Assembly (NCBI RefSeq): GCF_002901705.1
Contig: NZ_PPPV01000016.1
Location: 682,062-746,061 of the forward strand
Reading direction: 5' to 3'
DNA length: 64,000 bases
From: Staphylococcus lugdunensis
Lineage (GTDB): Bacteria > Bacillota > Bacilli > Staphylococcales > Staphylococcaceae
Shown: in pieces, positions 55,439-64,000 of the stretch
How positions within the stretch are numbered: position 1 is the first letter of the stretch
How the letters are laid out: every line of letters begins with the position of its first letter
Position numbers and translations under genes: made by a program
Notes under the pieces: model-generated
Databases searched by the model: none
What the model saw: the letters and a program-made list of their open reading frames with translations, nothing else
Told to the model about the DNA's origin: nothing

Positions 55439-56407
55439 CTATTTCTCAATATTCTTAGCTTTAATAGATGCATCTTCATCTGTTAATGCCTGTTTTAAAG
55501 CTTGTAGCGCCGCCGCTTTGGATTGTTTACTAATAGGTGCATCTGGCGCGATAGATTCAAATTCATGATAACAGCCTGGATATAAATGAAACTCAACGGG
55601 TACACCCGCTTGAGCCAACGCTTGTACATAATTGATGGTTTCATCTCGATATGGATCCAACGTTCCTACAGAAGTATATGTCGCTGGAAGTTGGCTGAAG
55701 TCTGTTTCACGTATTGGGGCTGCATATTTAGGTACATCACCTTTAATATTTTTCAGATACATCGACCAAGCAAATTGATTTAATTCCGAAGACCATACTT
55801 TAGAATCTAAAACTTCCTGACTTGAAGGTGTGGCGCACGTATCATCTATCATTGGAAATAACGGCATTTGAAATTTAATGTTAGGCCCTTTTCTATCTCT
55901 GGCTAATAGTGTTAAAGCTGCCGTTAGTCCTCCCCCAGTACTGCCCCCAACTACAGCTAATCTATCAATATCGATATTTAATGTTTCACGTTCGCTAACA
56001 ATCCATTGTAATGCGAGATAACAGTCTTCTAGTGCTGCAGGATAGGGGTGTTCAGGTGCTAAACGATAATCTACAGAAACGACCACACACGGTACATGTT
56101 TAACATAACTTGCACATGTAGCATCGTTACCTTCTACCGTTCCAAAGAACGTACCTCCCCCATGAATATATAGCACGACAGGCAAAGGCTGTTGTTGTGC
56201 TTTAGGCGCATACACTTTCACTCTTATAGAGACGTTACTATCTGCATATGCAATATGATGTTCTGTAAACTGTAATGATTCATCCTTATAGGGACGAATT
56301 AACTTTTGATTAATACCTCTGATGAGTGGTAATCGCGCTTCAGTAAAAATCATTGGCGACAAGCGCTTAAATGCCGGTAATAAATCTTTATGAATATGTT
56401 TCTCCAT
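55439..56407 (-). CDS. Alpha/beta hydrolase, HSL/esterase family
   Basis: A 322-residue esterase of the hormone-sensitive-lipase group. The oxyanion motif is YIHGGGTFFG (HGGG, near residue 80), the nucleophile Ser is in VVGGSTGGGLTAALTL (GGSTGG, near 154), the Asp is in GTLDPYRDE and the His in HLYPGCYHEFE. CVVVSVDYRLAPEHPYPAALEDCY is a classic linker. No signal peptide. Overlaps the upstream amidotransferase gene by 20 bases. Substrate unknown. Confidence 0.85.
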   Translation of the reverse strand: MEKHIHKDLLPAFKRLSPMIFTEARLPLIRGINQKLIRPYKDESLQFTEHHIAYADSNVSIRVKVYAPKAQQQPLPVVLYIHGGGTFFGTVEGNDATCASYVKHVPCVVVSVDYRLAPEHPYPAALEDCYLALQWIVSERETLNIDIDRLAVVGGSTGGGLTAALTLLARDRKGPNIKFQMPLFPMIDDTCATPSSQEVLDSKVWSSELNQFAWSMYLKNIKGDVPKYAAPIRETDFSQLPATYTSVGTLDPYRDETINYVQALAQAGVPVEFHLYPGCYHEFESIAPDAPISKQSKAAALQALKQALTDEDASIKAKNIEK

Positions 56408-57068
56408 AAGTACATCCTCCTATAAGATGATCCATAATCTTGCTTAAGACGATTTGATTGTCAGTTGGTATTTCGTGTTGCAAGATACTGTCACGTGTTT
56501 GTTGTAGTACATTCCCTTCAATATATTTGTAGTCAGCTGCAACAAGATCTTGTAATGTCTGAGACGTTGTTTCTAAATGAAATTGCAAACCAATCACACA
56601 ATCTTTATAAATAAATGCCTGGTTTTCACAATAAGGTGAACAATAAAGTCGTTCTGCCCCAGGAGGTAATGAAAATGTTTCTCCATGCCAGTGTAAAACG
56701 TCTAACGTTTCAGGCAAGAAGTTATAACGAGATGTTGTTTTTTTAATATTTGAAAATCCTACTTCCTTACCTGCTGAATTGTTATAAATTGTTGCGCCGA
56801 GCACTTGCGCAATGAGTTGTGCACCTAAGCAAATCCCTAACATTGGTTTCTGTTGCTTAAGCATAGCAATAATAAGCGCTCTTTCTTCTGCTAACCAAGG
56901 AATATCGTCATTCACACTCATTGGCCCTCCTAAAATAATAAGCACATCAACTTGCTGAGCATCGGGTATACGGACTGGCGTTTCATATAATTTAATAATA
57001 TGCGCATCTAAATAAGCTAAACTCCCAGGGGTCTCAAATGGGACATGTTGTAATATATAAATCTTCAT
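56388..57068 (-). CDS. Class I glutamine amidotransferase (GATase1) domain protein
   Basis: A 226-residue stand-alone glutaminase-type amidotransferase. The cysteine nucleophile is in MLGICLGAQLIAQVLGA (near residue 79), and the His-Glu pair in IGLQFHLETTSQ (near 182). DVLIILGGPMSVNDD opens the domain. Similar to the family annotated as GMP synthase-like amidotransferases or gamma-glutamyl-gamma-aminobutyrate-hydrolase relatives; the synthase partner is absent. First gene of a two-gene operon with the esterase. Confidence 0.82.
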   Translation of the reverse strand: MKIYILQHVPFETPGSLAYLDAHIIKLYETPVRIPDAQQVDVLIILGGPMSVNDDIPWLAEERALIIAMLKQQKPMLGICLGAQLIAQVLGATIYNNSAGKEVGFSNIKKTTSRYNFLPETLDVLHWHGETFSLPPGAERLYCSPYCENQAFIYKDCVIGLQFHLETTSQTLQDLVAADYKYIEGNVLQQTRDSILQHEIPTDNQIVLSKIMDHLIGGCTYGETYS

Positions 57069-57228
57069 TGGCGTTCCTTCTTATCATTTGAGTATATAAT
57101 CGCATCATTGCGAATGCGACTCATTTCATATTCAAGTATACCATTTTTATTATATGTACTTTGAGGACTGCATTGACAGAAACTGGTTGCATACATTGAA
57201 TTATCACTACAATTTTACTATAATTCTA

Positions 57229-57247
57229 ATTGATAATGATTTTCAAT
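57229..57247 (+). promoter_or_regulatory. Fur-like box upstream of msrA-like gene
   Basis: ATTGATAATGATTTTCAAT, matching the Fur 19-bp site (TGATAATNATTNTCA) with one mismatched pair. It lies 16 bases before the msrA-like ATG, covering the likely transcription start. Also within reach of the divergent amidotransferase gene. Confidence 0.65.
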
Positions 57248-57262
57248 TATAGGAGGTTGTTT

Positions 57263-57742
57263 ATGGAAACAGTATACTTAGCAGGTGGTTGTTTATATGG
57301 CGTTGAAGCATTTATTCGAACACTCCCAGGGGTTATCAATACGACAAGTGGTCGCGCAAATGGCATTACAAAATCTCTAGATGGTGAGTACGACGGTTAC
57401 GTGGAAGCTGTCAAAACGGAATTTGATCCAAACGTCGTGTCCGTTACAGATTTGATGGGCTATCTCTTTGAAATTATCGATCCTTATAGTCTTCATCAAC
57501 AAGGTCAAGACATCGGGTTAAAATATAGAACTGGATTCTATAGTGAAAACCCTGAACATTTAAAAGAAGCTCAAGCCTTTATCGATGCTATTGAAGACCA
57601 TCATCTTATTGCAACGGAAGTCTTACCGCTGACCAATTATATTAAAAGTGCCGATATGCATCAAAATAGATTAGAACGCTATCCTGATGACTACTGCCAT
57701 TTACCAAAAAGCTTAGTTTATAAATATAAAAACAATGCCTAA
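57263..57742 (+). CDS. msrA: Peptide methionine-S-sulfoxide reductase, atypical (MsrA family)
   Basis: A 159-residue MsrA-family protein that should reduce methionine-S-sulfoxide. The catalytic cysteine is in GGCLYGVEA (residue 9), where the usual GCFWG has lost both the Phe and the Trp that form the methyl pocket. The middle retains EAVKTEFDP and FEIIDPYSLHQQGQDIGLKYRTGFY; the end is RYPDDYCHLP. Its start at 57263 is fixed by AGGAGG. A Fur-like box sits before it, unusual for a msrA gene. Specificity may differ from classical MsrA. Confidence 0.8.
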   Translation: METVYLAGGCLYGVEAFIRTLPGVINTTSGRANGITKSLDGEYDGYVEAVKTEFDPNVVSVTDLMGYLFEIIDPYSLHQQGQDIGLKYRTGFYSENPEHLKEAQAFIDAIEDHHLIATEVLPLTNYIKSADMHQNRLERYPDDYCHLPKSLVYKYKNNA

Positions 57743-57800
57743 TAAGTATTGAAATAGATAAAAGGTCTGGACATAAAGTTCTTGGACAAATACAAAGAAG

Positions 57801-57836
57801 CACTCAGATGAGTTGAAATTCAATTCATCTGAGTGT
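57801..57836. terminator. Bidirectional terminator between msrA-like and APC genes
   Basis: CACTCAGATGA ... TCATCTGAGTG stem with TTATTTTT on the right and T-rich complement on the left. A 23-base repeated sequence shared with 4422-4444 precedes it. Confidence 0.75.
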
Positions 57837-57888
57837 TATTTTTCTGAGATTTATGTCTCAGACTGTATTAATTTAAAACCTAATTTTT

Positions 57889-59520
57889 TTACTTGTTATT
57901 TAGTTCATTATCTTTTAGGTCTCTTGCCATCTTAGTATTTATTTTCTTCGCATGTCTAAAGTAAATACTTTCAAAATAGCTTGTTGCTCCGATGCTGTAA
58001 AAGATCAATGCAACTACGATAATCACGATAAAGTCATATGGATAGTGAATCAAATTGATACCTTTAAATTCTTTACTTCCAATAAATGACAGAATTGCCA
58101 ATACAATAAGATACACGATAATCCATAAGCTACCACCAATTTGTTTCTTCGTATTTCTCCAATTCATTTTATATTCATAGAAGAAATAAATCGGTAAACC
58201 TAAAATAATAATAAAGATAACTTCAGCTGTTGTAGGCCACATTGCCCAATAAATTGCTAGTGAAGCCAAGACAAACGATAATGGTGCCATCACTTTTAGC
58301 AATGTTGCACGATATGGTCGCGTCATTTTTGGTGCCATTTTACGTAAGGCGATTACAGTTGTTGGACCAGTTAAATATGCCACAAGTGTCGCTGTTGAAA
58401 TTACGGCTGCTAATGTTCCCCAATCGCGGAATAACGTTACCATAATTATGCTAATTATTGCGTTAAAAAGAATGGCAACACGTGGAATATTATATGTTTC
58501 ATTCATTTTTCCTAAAAATTTAGGAATATGCCCATTCTTTTCCATAGCACGTAATACACGCCCTGTCACAGCTACGAATGATACACCAGTACCAAATGGC
58601 GAAACAACGGCTTCAATATAAAGTAAAATTGCTAGCCAATTAATGTTTAATAAAATCGCCAAATCAGCAAATGGAGAGTTGAAGTTAATACCACTCCAAC
58701 CATGTGCATTAATCGTAGATTGAGGCATTGATGTAATAAAGGTACTTTGTAAAATAATATATAATGCAGCACTTAATGATAGTGAAATTGCGATACCACG
58801 TGCAATATTCTTTTCAGGATTGCGAATTTCAGACCCCATATTAATGATTGTTTGGAATGCGTTAAATGAAAAGATAATTCCTGATGTTGTCGTTGCCGCA
58901 AAAATTGGCGCACTACCATAAGGCATAAACGTACTTACAGAATGACCATAATTTCCTGTGTCAAAGCCAGACAGCATTAACATAATAACTGTTAATAATG
59001 GCACACCCAATTTAAACACTGAAATCAAACTTGTAAATGACGTTAAAATTTTAACCGACCAATAATTTAACAGTGAAAAAATGATGATGATGATATAAAC
59101 TGCAAATAACCCACTTGTACTAATTGAGCCATCTTCCATTAATACCGATGTAAATTTAGCCCAATCCCAAGGCCATGAACTAATGTATTGTACAGCCGAC
59201 ACAGCTTCAATAGGAATAATGGTAACCAATGATACCCAGTTCGCCCAAGCTGCAATAAAGCCTAGCAACGAACCATGCGTATATTGTGCATAGTTACTCA
59301 TTCCACCTGATTGTGGAAACATAGTGCCGATTTCAATATAGTTATATGAAATAGTTCCAATGACGATAAATCCAATCACCCATGAAATAATTGCTGCTGG
59401 TCCTGCGATAGATGAAGCTTCCCACGCTCCAAATAGCCAACCCGAACCAATGAGTGAACCAAGTCCTAATAGCACAAGTTGTGCCAAACTTATCTTATTG
59501 CTTTTATTTTTATTACCCAT
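57889..59520 (-). CDS. APC-family amino acid permease
   Basis: A 543-residue, 12-13-helix amino-acid permease of the APC superfamily. Helix 1 has the substrate-binding GSLIGSGWLFGAWEAS (G-S/T-x-G motif), helix 6 the FSFNAFQTIINMGSEIRNPEKNIARGI signature, and GRVLRAMEKNGHIPKFLG is typical of helix 8-9. The longer C-terminus (helices 12-13) resembles the YdgF/AapA-type group. Substrate not deducible. AAGGAG before the ATG; two-sided free transcription unit. Confidence 0.85.
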   Translation of the reverse strand: MGNKNKSNKISLAQLVLLGLGSLIGSGWLFGAWEASSIAGPAAIISWVIGFIVIGTISYNYIEIGTMFPQSGGMSNYAQYTHGSLLGFIAAWANWVSLVTIIPIEAVSAVQYISSWPWDWAKFTSVLMEDGSISTSGLFAVYIIIIIFSLLNYWSVKILTSFTSLISVFKLGVPLLTVIMLMLSGFDTGNYGHSVSTFMPYGSAPIFAATTTSGIIFSFNAFQTIINMGSEIRNPEKNIARGIAISLSLSAALYIILQSTFITSMPQSTINAHGWSGINFNSPFADLAILLNINWLAILLYIEAVVSPFGTGVSFVAVTGRVLRAMEKNGHIPKFLGKMNETYNIPRVAILFNAIISIIMVTLFRDWGTLAAVISTATLVAYLTGPTTVIALRKMAPKMTRPYRATLLKVMAPLSFVLASLAIYWAMWPTTAEVIFIIILGLPIYFFYEYKMNWRNTKKQIGGSLWIIVYLIVLAILSFIGSKEFKGINLIHYPYDFIVIIVVALIFYSIGATSYFESIYFRHAKKINTKMARDLKDNELNNK

Positions 59521-59721
59521 AATAACTCCTTAATTATTGTTATGTTTCATTTTTTAATAAACACGTAACCATTATACGCTACTCAAAATAATAGTCAAAC
59601 TCAATTATTCATATAAATGTTTAATATAGCATTATTATTATTTTGAAAAATCAAATAAACAGACTATATTACAGCGTTCGTTTCAAGTTGAACAAATGTT
59701 TATCATTTTTAAATTTATATT

Positions 59722-60309
59722 TTATAAATATGGATTACCATAACGCTCACAATAATCATAAAATCCAAATTGATTCATATAGGCCTGTCGTTCTATATTG
59801 TCATTTGAATCAAAGTCAATCAACTGTTGTACAGCCGCTGTAAAAGGAATGGCCGCTGTACCATTTGCCGTAACTAAATGTTTGTCACGCACCACCTGCG
59901 TGGCAATAAATGGATAAGTTGGCTGATAATTTTCGTATTGGTCTAATAACTGTACCGCATTGCCGGTATGTCGATACGTATTCAAATGTCCTTGCCGTGC
60001 TAAATAATCTACAGCACCACAAATGGCAGCAATAGGTTTGTGTTGTTCAAATGCCTGTTGAACAAAATGATTTAAAATCTGATTGTCGATATGCCAACTT
60101 TTACCACCAATCAATACCAATAAGTCATACGCATTTACCGCTTCAAGCTGAACATCAATAAGGGTTGTTAAACCACCCATCGAACGCACTTCATCTTGGA
60201 TAGATGCTGTCATCACTTCCCACGTATCACTTTGATTTAAAGCTGATGCTAAATAACTGCCTTCCCAATCTGCATATTCATCCAATAACAAAAAAATTGC
60301 TTTTTTCAT
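59722..60309 (-). CDS. DJ-1/PfpI-family protein
   Basis: A 195-residue protein with the class I amidotransferase-like fold. The nucleophilic elbow is AAICGAVDYLARQG (Cys near residue 106) with GGKSWHID (near residue 71) upstream, the common PfpI arrangement. Relatives include YdeA-type and glyoxalase III/deglycase-like proteins; the exact activity is open. The start ATG has GAGGAGATG upstream. Confidence 0.8.
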   Translation of the reverse strand: MKKAIFLLLDEYADWEGSYLASALNQSDTWEVMTASIQDEVRSMGGLTTLIDVQLEAVNAYDLLVLIGGKSWHIDNQILNHFVQQAFEQHKPIAAICGAVDYLARQGHLNTYRHTGNAVQLLDQYENYQPTYPFIATQVVRDKHLVTANGTAAIPFTAAVQQLIDFDSNDNIERQAYMNQFGFYDYCERYGNPYL

Positions 60310-60521
60310 ATTTTCATCTCCTCTATGCTTGCAATCAATATTTAAAAATATAATTTGTATAACTTAGTCATATTTTTCATTATATATGAAAAGTTTTATT
60401 TTATACAGTTAGGCAAATATTTGAACAGTTAAGAGCTAAAAACCAAAATTTTACTGCTAGTCCATAGAATAGTATATAGATTTCAAATAAATCTAAATTT
60501 TTAAAAAAAGGAGAGTCTGCT

Positions 60522-61835
60522 ATGAACATTTCACATAAATTATTAATCGCCCTTAGCACAACGATTACTATTGCCTTACCGATTTCACAATGCGCACAAG
60601 CCGCATCCTACGTCGTTAACAATGAAAATATAGATAAAGATGGCCGCCAAGCTTATACAGGCAGCTATAACCGTGCTGCACTTAAACAGCAAACCGTGAA
60701 GCAAATGGGACCACAAAATCGCGAAGCCTTCAAAGAAGATAAATTATTTAAGGCACCAAAGAATAAACAACCGATTCGAAAGAGTGAAAACCGCAGTCAA
60801 AATGGCGGCAAACAATATAGCCTAAATGATCAGCGTACCTTTACAACAATTGATAATAGAACTAATCAAGATGAACAAACCACTGCTACATTAAAATACG
60901 ATGGTAAAAAAGCCCAAGTGTGGGTTGCTGATCAATACATTACTGATAAACAAGCGCAAAACATTGGTAGAGAATTTGATGAACGTATCGACCCACTTAT
61001 CGAAAACAACTTTGGTGAACCCTCTGATGTTGACAATAACGGTAAAGTAAATATCCTTGTATATGATATTAAAGATAACTATGACCAAACAGGAACGTAT
61101 ATTGGTGGTTATTTCCATCCAAGAGATTTATACAATGTCCGAGGATCAAACCACAGCGAAATCTTCTATATGGATACGTATCCATCAATGGGAACAGATC
61201 GTCAACATTTGAATGAATCACAAATCTATTCCACATTAGCGCATGAATATCAACATATGGTCAATGCCAACGAAAATCTATTTAAAGAACAAAGTCAAGA
61301 AGAAATGGATCCATGGTTAAACGAAGCATTATCAATGGCTAGTGAACAAATGTACTTGAATGCACCATTGAATTCACGTATCGATTATTATAATAATTCA
61401 AAATCCATCGCCTATGGTCATTCATTAATCCGTTGGGACGAACAAGGTGATACATTATCAAACTACTCATTATCTTACCTCTTTATTGAATATCTGAAAA
61501 AACAAAGTGACAATGGTGAACAAGTCTTTAAAGAACTCATTAATGATCCAGGTGATACGAATACTGCACTTCAAAATGCAATTCATGAACATGTAGACCC
61601 TAATTTATCACTTAGTAAATTCATGACTAACTTTAGAATCGCCCTTGTGAAAAAAGAAAATAGTGGACCGTATGGTTTCAAAGGAGATGCAGACTTCAAT
61701 AACGTTCATCCACAACCAATTTCTCAAATTCCAGAGACATTAGCACCTCAAGGATCTGTGTTATTCCAAACAAATCAAGACTTCAACGTACCTAATGACA
61801 AAGACGAAGATATCTCATACAATAAAGTCAATTAA
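60522..61835 (+). CDS. Secreted M30 metalloprotease (hyicolysin/lugdulysin-like)
   Basis: A 437-residue zinc metalloprotease, signal peptide 1-28 (CAQAAS cleavage), a pro-region to about residue 100, and a catalytic domain. The zinc site is HEYQH (241-245), with the third ligand probably Glu268 in WLNEALS. Length and sequence match the neutral metalloprotease ShpII of S. hyicus and the lugdulysin of S. lugdunensis (438 aa class). It should degrade host proteins outside the cell. AAAGGAGAG precedes the ATG; the downstream terminator is shared with the cnt operon. Family assignment is from memory of motif and length. Confidence 0.85.
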   Translation: MNISHKLLIALSTTITIALPISQCAQAASYVVNNENIDKDGRQAYTGSYNRAALKQQTVKQMGPQNREAFKEDKLFKAPKNKQPIRKSENRSQNGGKQYSLNDQRTFTTIDNRTNQDEQTTATLKYDGKKAQVWVADQYITDKQAQNIGREFDERIDPLIENNFGEPSDVDNNGKVNILVYDIKDNYDQTGTYIGGYFHPRDLYNVRGSNHSEIFYMDTYPSMGTDRQHLNESQIYSTLAHEYQHMVNANENLFKEQSQEEMDPWLNEALSMASEQMYLNAPLNSRIDYYNNSKSIAYGHSLIRWDEQGDTLSNYSLSYLFIEYLKKQSDNGEQVFKELINDPGDTNTALQNAIHEHVDPNLSLSKFMTNFRIALVKKENSGPYGFKGDADFNNVHPQPISQIPETLAPQGSVLFQTNQDFNVPNDKDEDISYNKVN

Positions 61836-61871
61836 TCACTTGTCAGAAGTTCATTAGCTAACGATTTAAAA

Positions 61872-61913
61872 AGGCTACACAGTTGCGTTTGTATGATGGC
61901 AACTGTGTAGCCT
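61872..61913. terminator. Terminator of the cnt operon and metalloprotease gene
   Basis: AGGCTACACAGTTGC/GCAACTGTGTAGCCT, a 15-bp perfect stem; on the minus strand it is followed by TTTTTAAATC, so it terminates cntE transcripts well. Confidence 0.85.
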
Positions 61914-61971
61914 CTATATGTTTAAACAATCCTATGATTCAAGGCATGAGTGATTGTTTAAATTTCGAACA

Positions 61972-63162
61972 CTATCGCTTATGACATTGTTGCTGATTCC
62001 AATTACTGACACTGGACACCATAGCAATGACAACAAAGCTCGCACATAGTAAATACATGAATTTAAATCCTAGCCAATCTGATATTGGTCCCATCAGTAC
62101 ACCACCTAGTGAAATACCTAGGTCTGCACAAGCAATAAATAGACCTAACAACATATTACGCTCAACTTTTGGTAAGACAAAACTTAAATAAGATGTCAGT
62201 GTTGGATAAACGAGTGCTTGAGTAATACCAATACAGACAGCACCAATATAGACAATCATTTGTGGAAGCTGTGGGCCAAACGCTATCACAACGGCTGAAA
62301 TAACGAGTAATGATAACACACGTAGCATAAAAACTGAATGCCACTGTCCATCAGATGGTATGTATTTGCGTAAATAAAAGCGTGACAATACAACCGCTAT
62401 CGCTTGAATTGTTAAGAAAAGTCCTGCATGTACAAAGCTATCACGCACCGCATAAAGAGGAATAAATGTATTTACAGCTCCAAAGACGATGGACGTTAAA
62501 ATCATGATACAACCACTTTGACATAGTGCTTTATTTTTAAATAATTGTCCAAACACAGTCACTGCATTATACGGTAAAGCATCAATCTTGCTACTCGTAT
62601 CTGGCTCTTGCTCTCCAAACGTCACACGATAGCCAAATATCGTGGTTGATAATGCAATCATTACCATGATTACTGCAAAAGCAGACATATGATGTATCTG
62701 CCAAATACCCACCGCAATTAACGGTCCAATTAAGTTAGGAATCATCGAAAAGAGAGAATATAACGATACGCCTTCAGCACGGTGTTTTTCCGGTAAGGCA
62801 TCAATAATACCAAGCTGTAAGGACATTGAAAAGAAAGCCGTACATATCCCCTGCATAACCCGGGCAATAAAATAGCCTTCAAGTCCAGTAAAACCATATA
62901 AAATCAGTGCCAATGCATTGATAATTAAAATAATGCGCAACACTTTTATGGGACCTACACGAGCAATCATTTGTCCTGCCCAAGGTCGTAGCAACATGGC
63001 AGTAAGCATATAAGCGCCCATCACTACTCCAATAACTGTATTCGTTGCACCTAAGTCATGACCACGCAGTGGAATAAAGACATTTAAAATTGCATTAGCA
63101 CTAAAAAATAATAACGTGAGTAAATATAATCTTAAAAATGGCCCTGATAATGCGCCTTTCAT
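61972..63162 (-). CDS. cntE: Staphylopine export MFS transporter
   Basis: A 396-residue, 12-helix MFS exporter. It aligns along its length with S. aureus CntE (IPLRGHDLGATNTVIGVVMGAYMLTAM, RVMQGICTAFFSMSLQLGIIDALPE, ACADLGISLGGVLMGPISD), which secretes the metallophore staphylopine. Last gene of the cnt operon, 11 bases after cntF, followed by the terminator at 61872. Zinc- and iron-dependent control of the operon is known in S. aureus; its promoter lies outside this window. Confidence 0.93.
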   Translation of the reverse strand: MKGALSGPFLRLYLLTLLFFSANAILNVFIPLRGHDLGATNTVIGVVMGAYMLTAMLLRPWAGQMIARVGPIKVLRIILIINALALILYGFTGLEGYFIARVMQGICTAFFSMSLQLGIIDALPEKHRAEGVSLYSLFSMIPNLIGPLIAVGIWQIHHMSAFAVIMVMIALSTTIFGYRVTFGEQEPDTSSKIDALPYNAVTVFGQLFKNKALCQSGCIMILTSIVFGAVNTFIPLYAVRDSFVHAGLFLTIQAIAVVLSRFYLRKYIPSDGQWHSVFMLRVLSLLVISAVVIAFGPQLPQMIVYIGAVCIGITQALVYPTLTSYLSFVLPKVERNMLLGLFIACADLGISLGGVLMGPISDWLGFKFMYLLCASFVVIAMVSSVSNWNQQQCHKR

Positions 63163-63173
63163 GCTTTTCCTCC

Positions 63174-63923
63174 TTAAAATGACAATTGTTTATTAATGAG
63201 CGCATTGGTATAAGCATTCTCACTACAATGTAATGCTGTCGTTGGCATCTGTGCTTCAATTGCACCATCTTTAAAAATAATGAGTTCATCACACAAATAA
63301 GTCGCGGCTTGTATATCATGTGTAATAAAAATATAGCTCAACTGTCTCGTTGCACGTAATGTCAGTAATAAATCCAAGATTTGTGTTTGAATTGACATAT
63401 CCAACGAACTAATCGCTTCATCAAATAAAATGTATTGCGGATTAATACTGATTGCACGAGCAATGGCTACACGTTGTGCTTCTCCCCCTGACAACATATG
63501 AGGATATCGATCCATATAATCAGACGACAAGCCAACTTCAATTAAGCATTCACATGCGCACTCCTCCATCTCTGCTTTAGAGGGTTTGCCACATTGACAC
63601 ATCACTTCAAACATAATGTCTCTGACTGTTTGAAAAGGATGTAAAGACGAACTGTAATCTTGAAATACGGCTGCAATATGATGACGTCTTACTTTTCTTT
63701 TATATATGGGCTGTTGTTCTAATGTCACCGAACCATTGTCTGGCTTTTCAAGTCCTAAAATCATCCTACTAAGTGTTGACTTGCCACTGCCACTTTCACC
63801 AATAATTGCAATTGAACTGTTTAATGGGCAGTTAAACGAGACGCCTTTCACAATAGATACTTGTCGATGTTGAAAACCATGCGCCGTTCGATAAGATTTT
63901 TCAACATTTGAAATTTTAAGCAT
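63174..63923 (-). CDS. cntF: Metal-staphylopine import ATPase
   Basis: A 249-residue ATPase matching S. aureus CntF in length and sequence. Walker A GESGSGKSTLSRMIL, FQDYSSSLHPFQTVRDI, signature MLSGGEAQRVAIARAI, Walker B YILFDEAISSLDMSIQTQ. Works with CntD under the CntBC permease to take up staphylopine complexes of Ni, Co, Zn and Fe. The ATG at 63921-63923 is chosen because GAGGTG lies 6 nt upstream and it gives 249 residues; a GTG at 63932 is ignored. It overlaps the cntD stop by 8 bases. Confidence 0.93.
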   Translation of the reverse strand: MLKISNVEKSYRTAHGFQHRQVSIVKGVSFNCPLNSSIAIIGESGSGKSTLSRMILGLEKPDNGSVTLEQQPIYKRKVRRHHIAAVFQDYSSSLHPFQTVRDIMFEVMCQCGKPSKAEMEECACECLIEVGLSSDYMDRYPHMLSGGEAQRVAIARAISINPQYILFDEAISSLDMSIQTQILDLLLTLRATRQLSYIFITHDIQAATYLCDELIIFKDGAIEAQMPTTALHCSENAYTNALINKQLSF

Positions 63924-64000
63924 TGCATTCACCTCGCATGACGCGTTGAAAGTGGTCGCTGATTTTCTTTTTAGTAGCTAAAAGGTAGGACGTATATGCA
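63916..64000 (-). CDS. cntD: Metal-staphylopine import ATPase CntD, C-terminal end only
   Basis: The last 27 codons and the stop of a gene that enters from the right edge: AYTSYLLATKKKISDHFQ, then RVMRGECNA and TAA. It starts with the YT-x-x-L segment that ends CntD/OppD ATPases (as in HYTQTL of the 11288 gene). Its position upstream of and overlapping cntF fits cntD. The rest lies outside the window. Confidence 0.75.
   Translation of the reverse strand, partial: AYTSYLLATKKKISDHFQRVMRGECNA

Overview
The window looks like chromosome of a coagulase-negative Staphylococcus, most probably Staphylococcus lugdunensis or a close relative. DNA is AT-rich with strong AGGAGG-type ribosome sites, and most proteins resemble S. 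aureus proteins (PflB, PtsG, CrtOPQMN, CntE/CntF, CspB, FarE/FarR). The species guess rests on two things: STAR-type repeats, and an M30 (hyicolysin/lugdulysin type) metalloprotease at 60522-61835. It is an inference. No rRNA, tRNA, phage, IS element, CRISPR array or replication origin was seen.

Layout. 1-8.2 kb: two sister 89-residue membrane proteins, a sugar MFS porter, a YfcC-type carrier, a YceI protein, a drug-type ABC pair and an IsaB-like secreted protein. 8.2-10.5 kb: a MarR regulator divergent from indolepyruvate decarboxylase (ipdC), with a perfect palindrome between them. 10.7-16.0 kb: a six-gene operon (methyltransferase, binding lipoprotein, two permeases, two ATPases) preceded by a near-perfect Zur box, proposed here as a zinc or zinc-chelate importer. 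16.3-24.7 kb: lipoproteins, an ABC-2 exporter, a MepB protein and an MFS exporter. 24.9-31.0 kb: the staphyloxanthin operon crtOPQMN, with a tspO/crtK gene as an extra first cistron behind a SigB-type promoter. 31-38.3 kb: a DUF418 protein, a CocE-type hydrolase with a TetR regulator, cold-shock protein, an acetoin-reductase-like SDR and arsRB. 38.3-41.5 kb: pflBA with a Rex site. 41.7-47.2 kb: a PepSY lipoprotein, an epimerase-like SDR and the divergent farE/farR pair. 47.4-52 kb: a PBP4-like D,D-peptidase, an LtrA protein, and an esterase/FhuD2-like pair sharing a Fur box. 52.2-60.3 kb: ptsG, an orphan membrane protein, an esterase, a glutamine amidotransferase, an unusual MsrA behind a Fur-like box, an APC permease and a DJ-1/PfpI protein. 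60.5-64 kb: the metalloprotease and the 3' end of the cnt (metal-staphylopine) operon, cntD-cntF-cntE.

Themes. Metal handling recurs: Zur-boxed ABC operon, cnt, Fur-boxed FhuD2-like protein, arsRB, and Fur-boxed MsrA. Anaerobic and fermentative metabolism (pflBA/Rex, ipdC, acetoin-type SDR, ptsG) and membrane chemistry (crt, farE) are also present. Seven copies of a structured roughly 150-bp intergenic repeat, mostly between convergent genes, tie the window together. The strongest candidates for something undescribed are the Zur-boxed methyltransferase/ABC operon and the tspO-crtOPQMN fusion operon.
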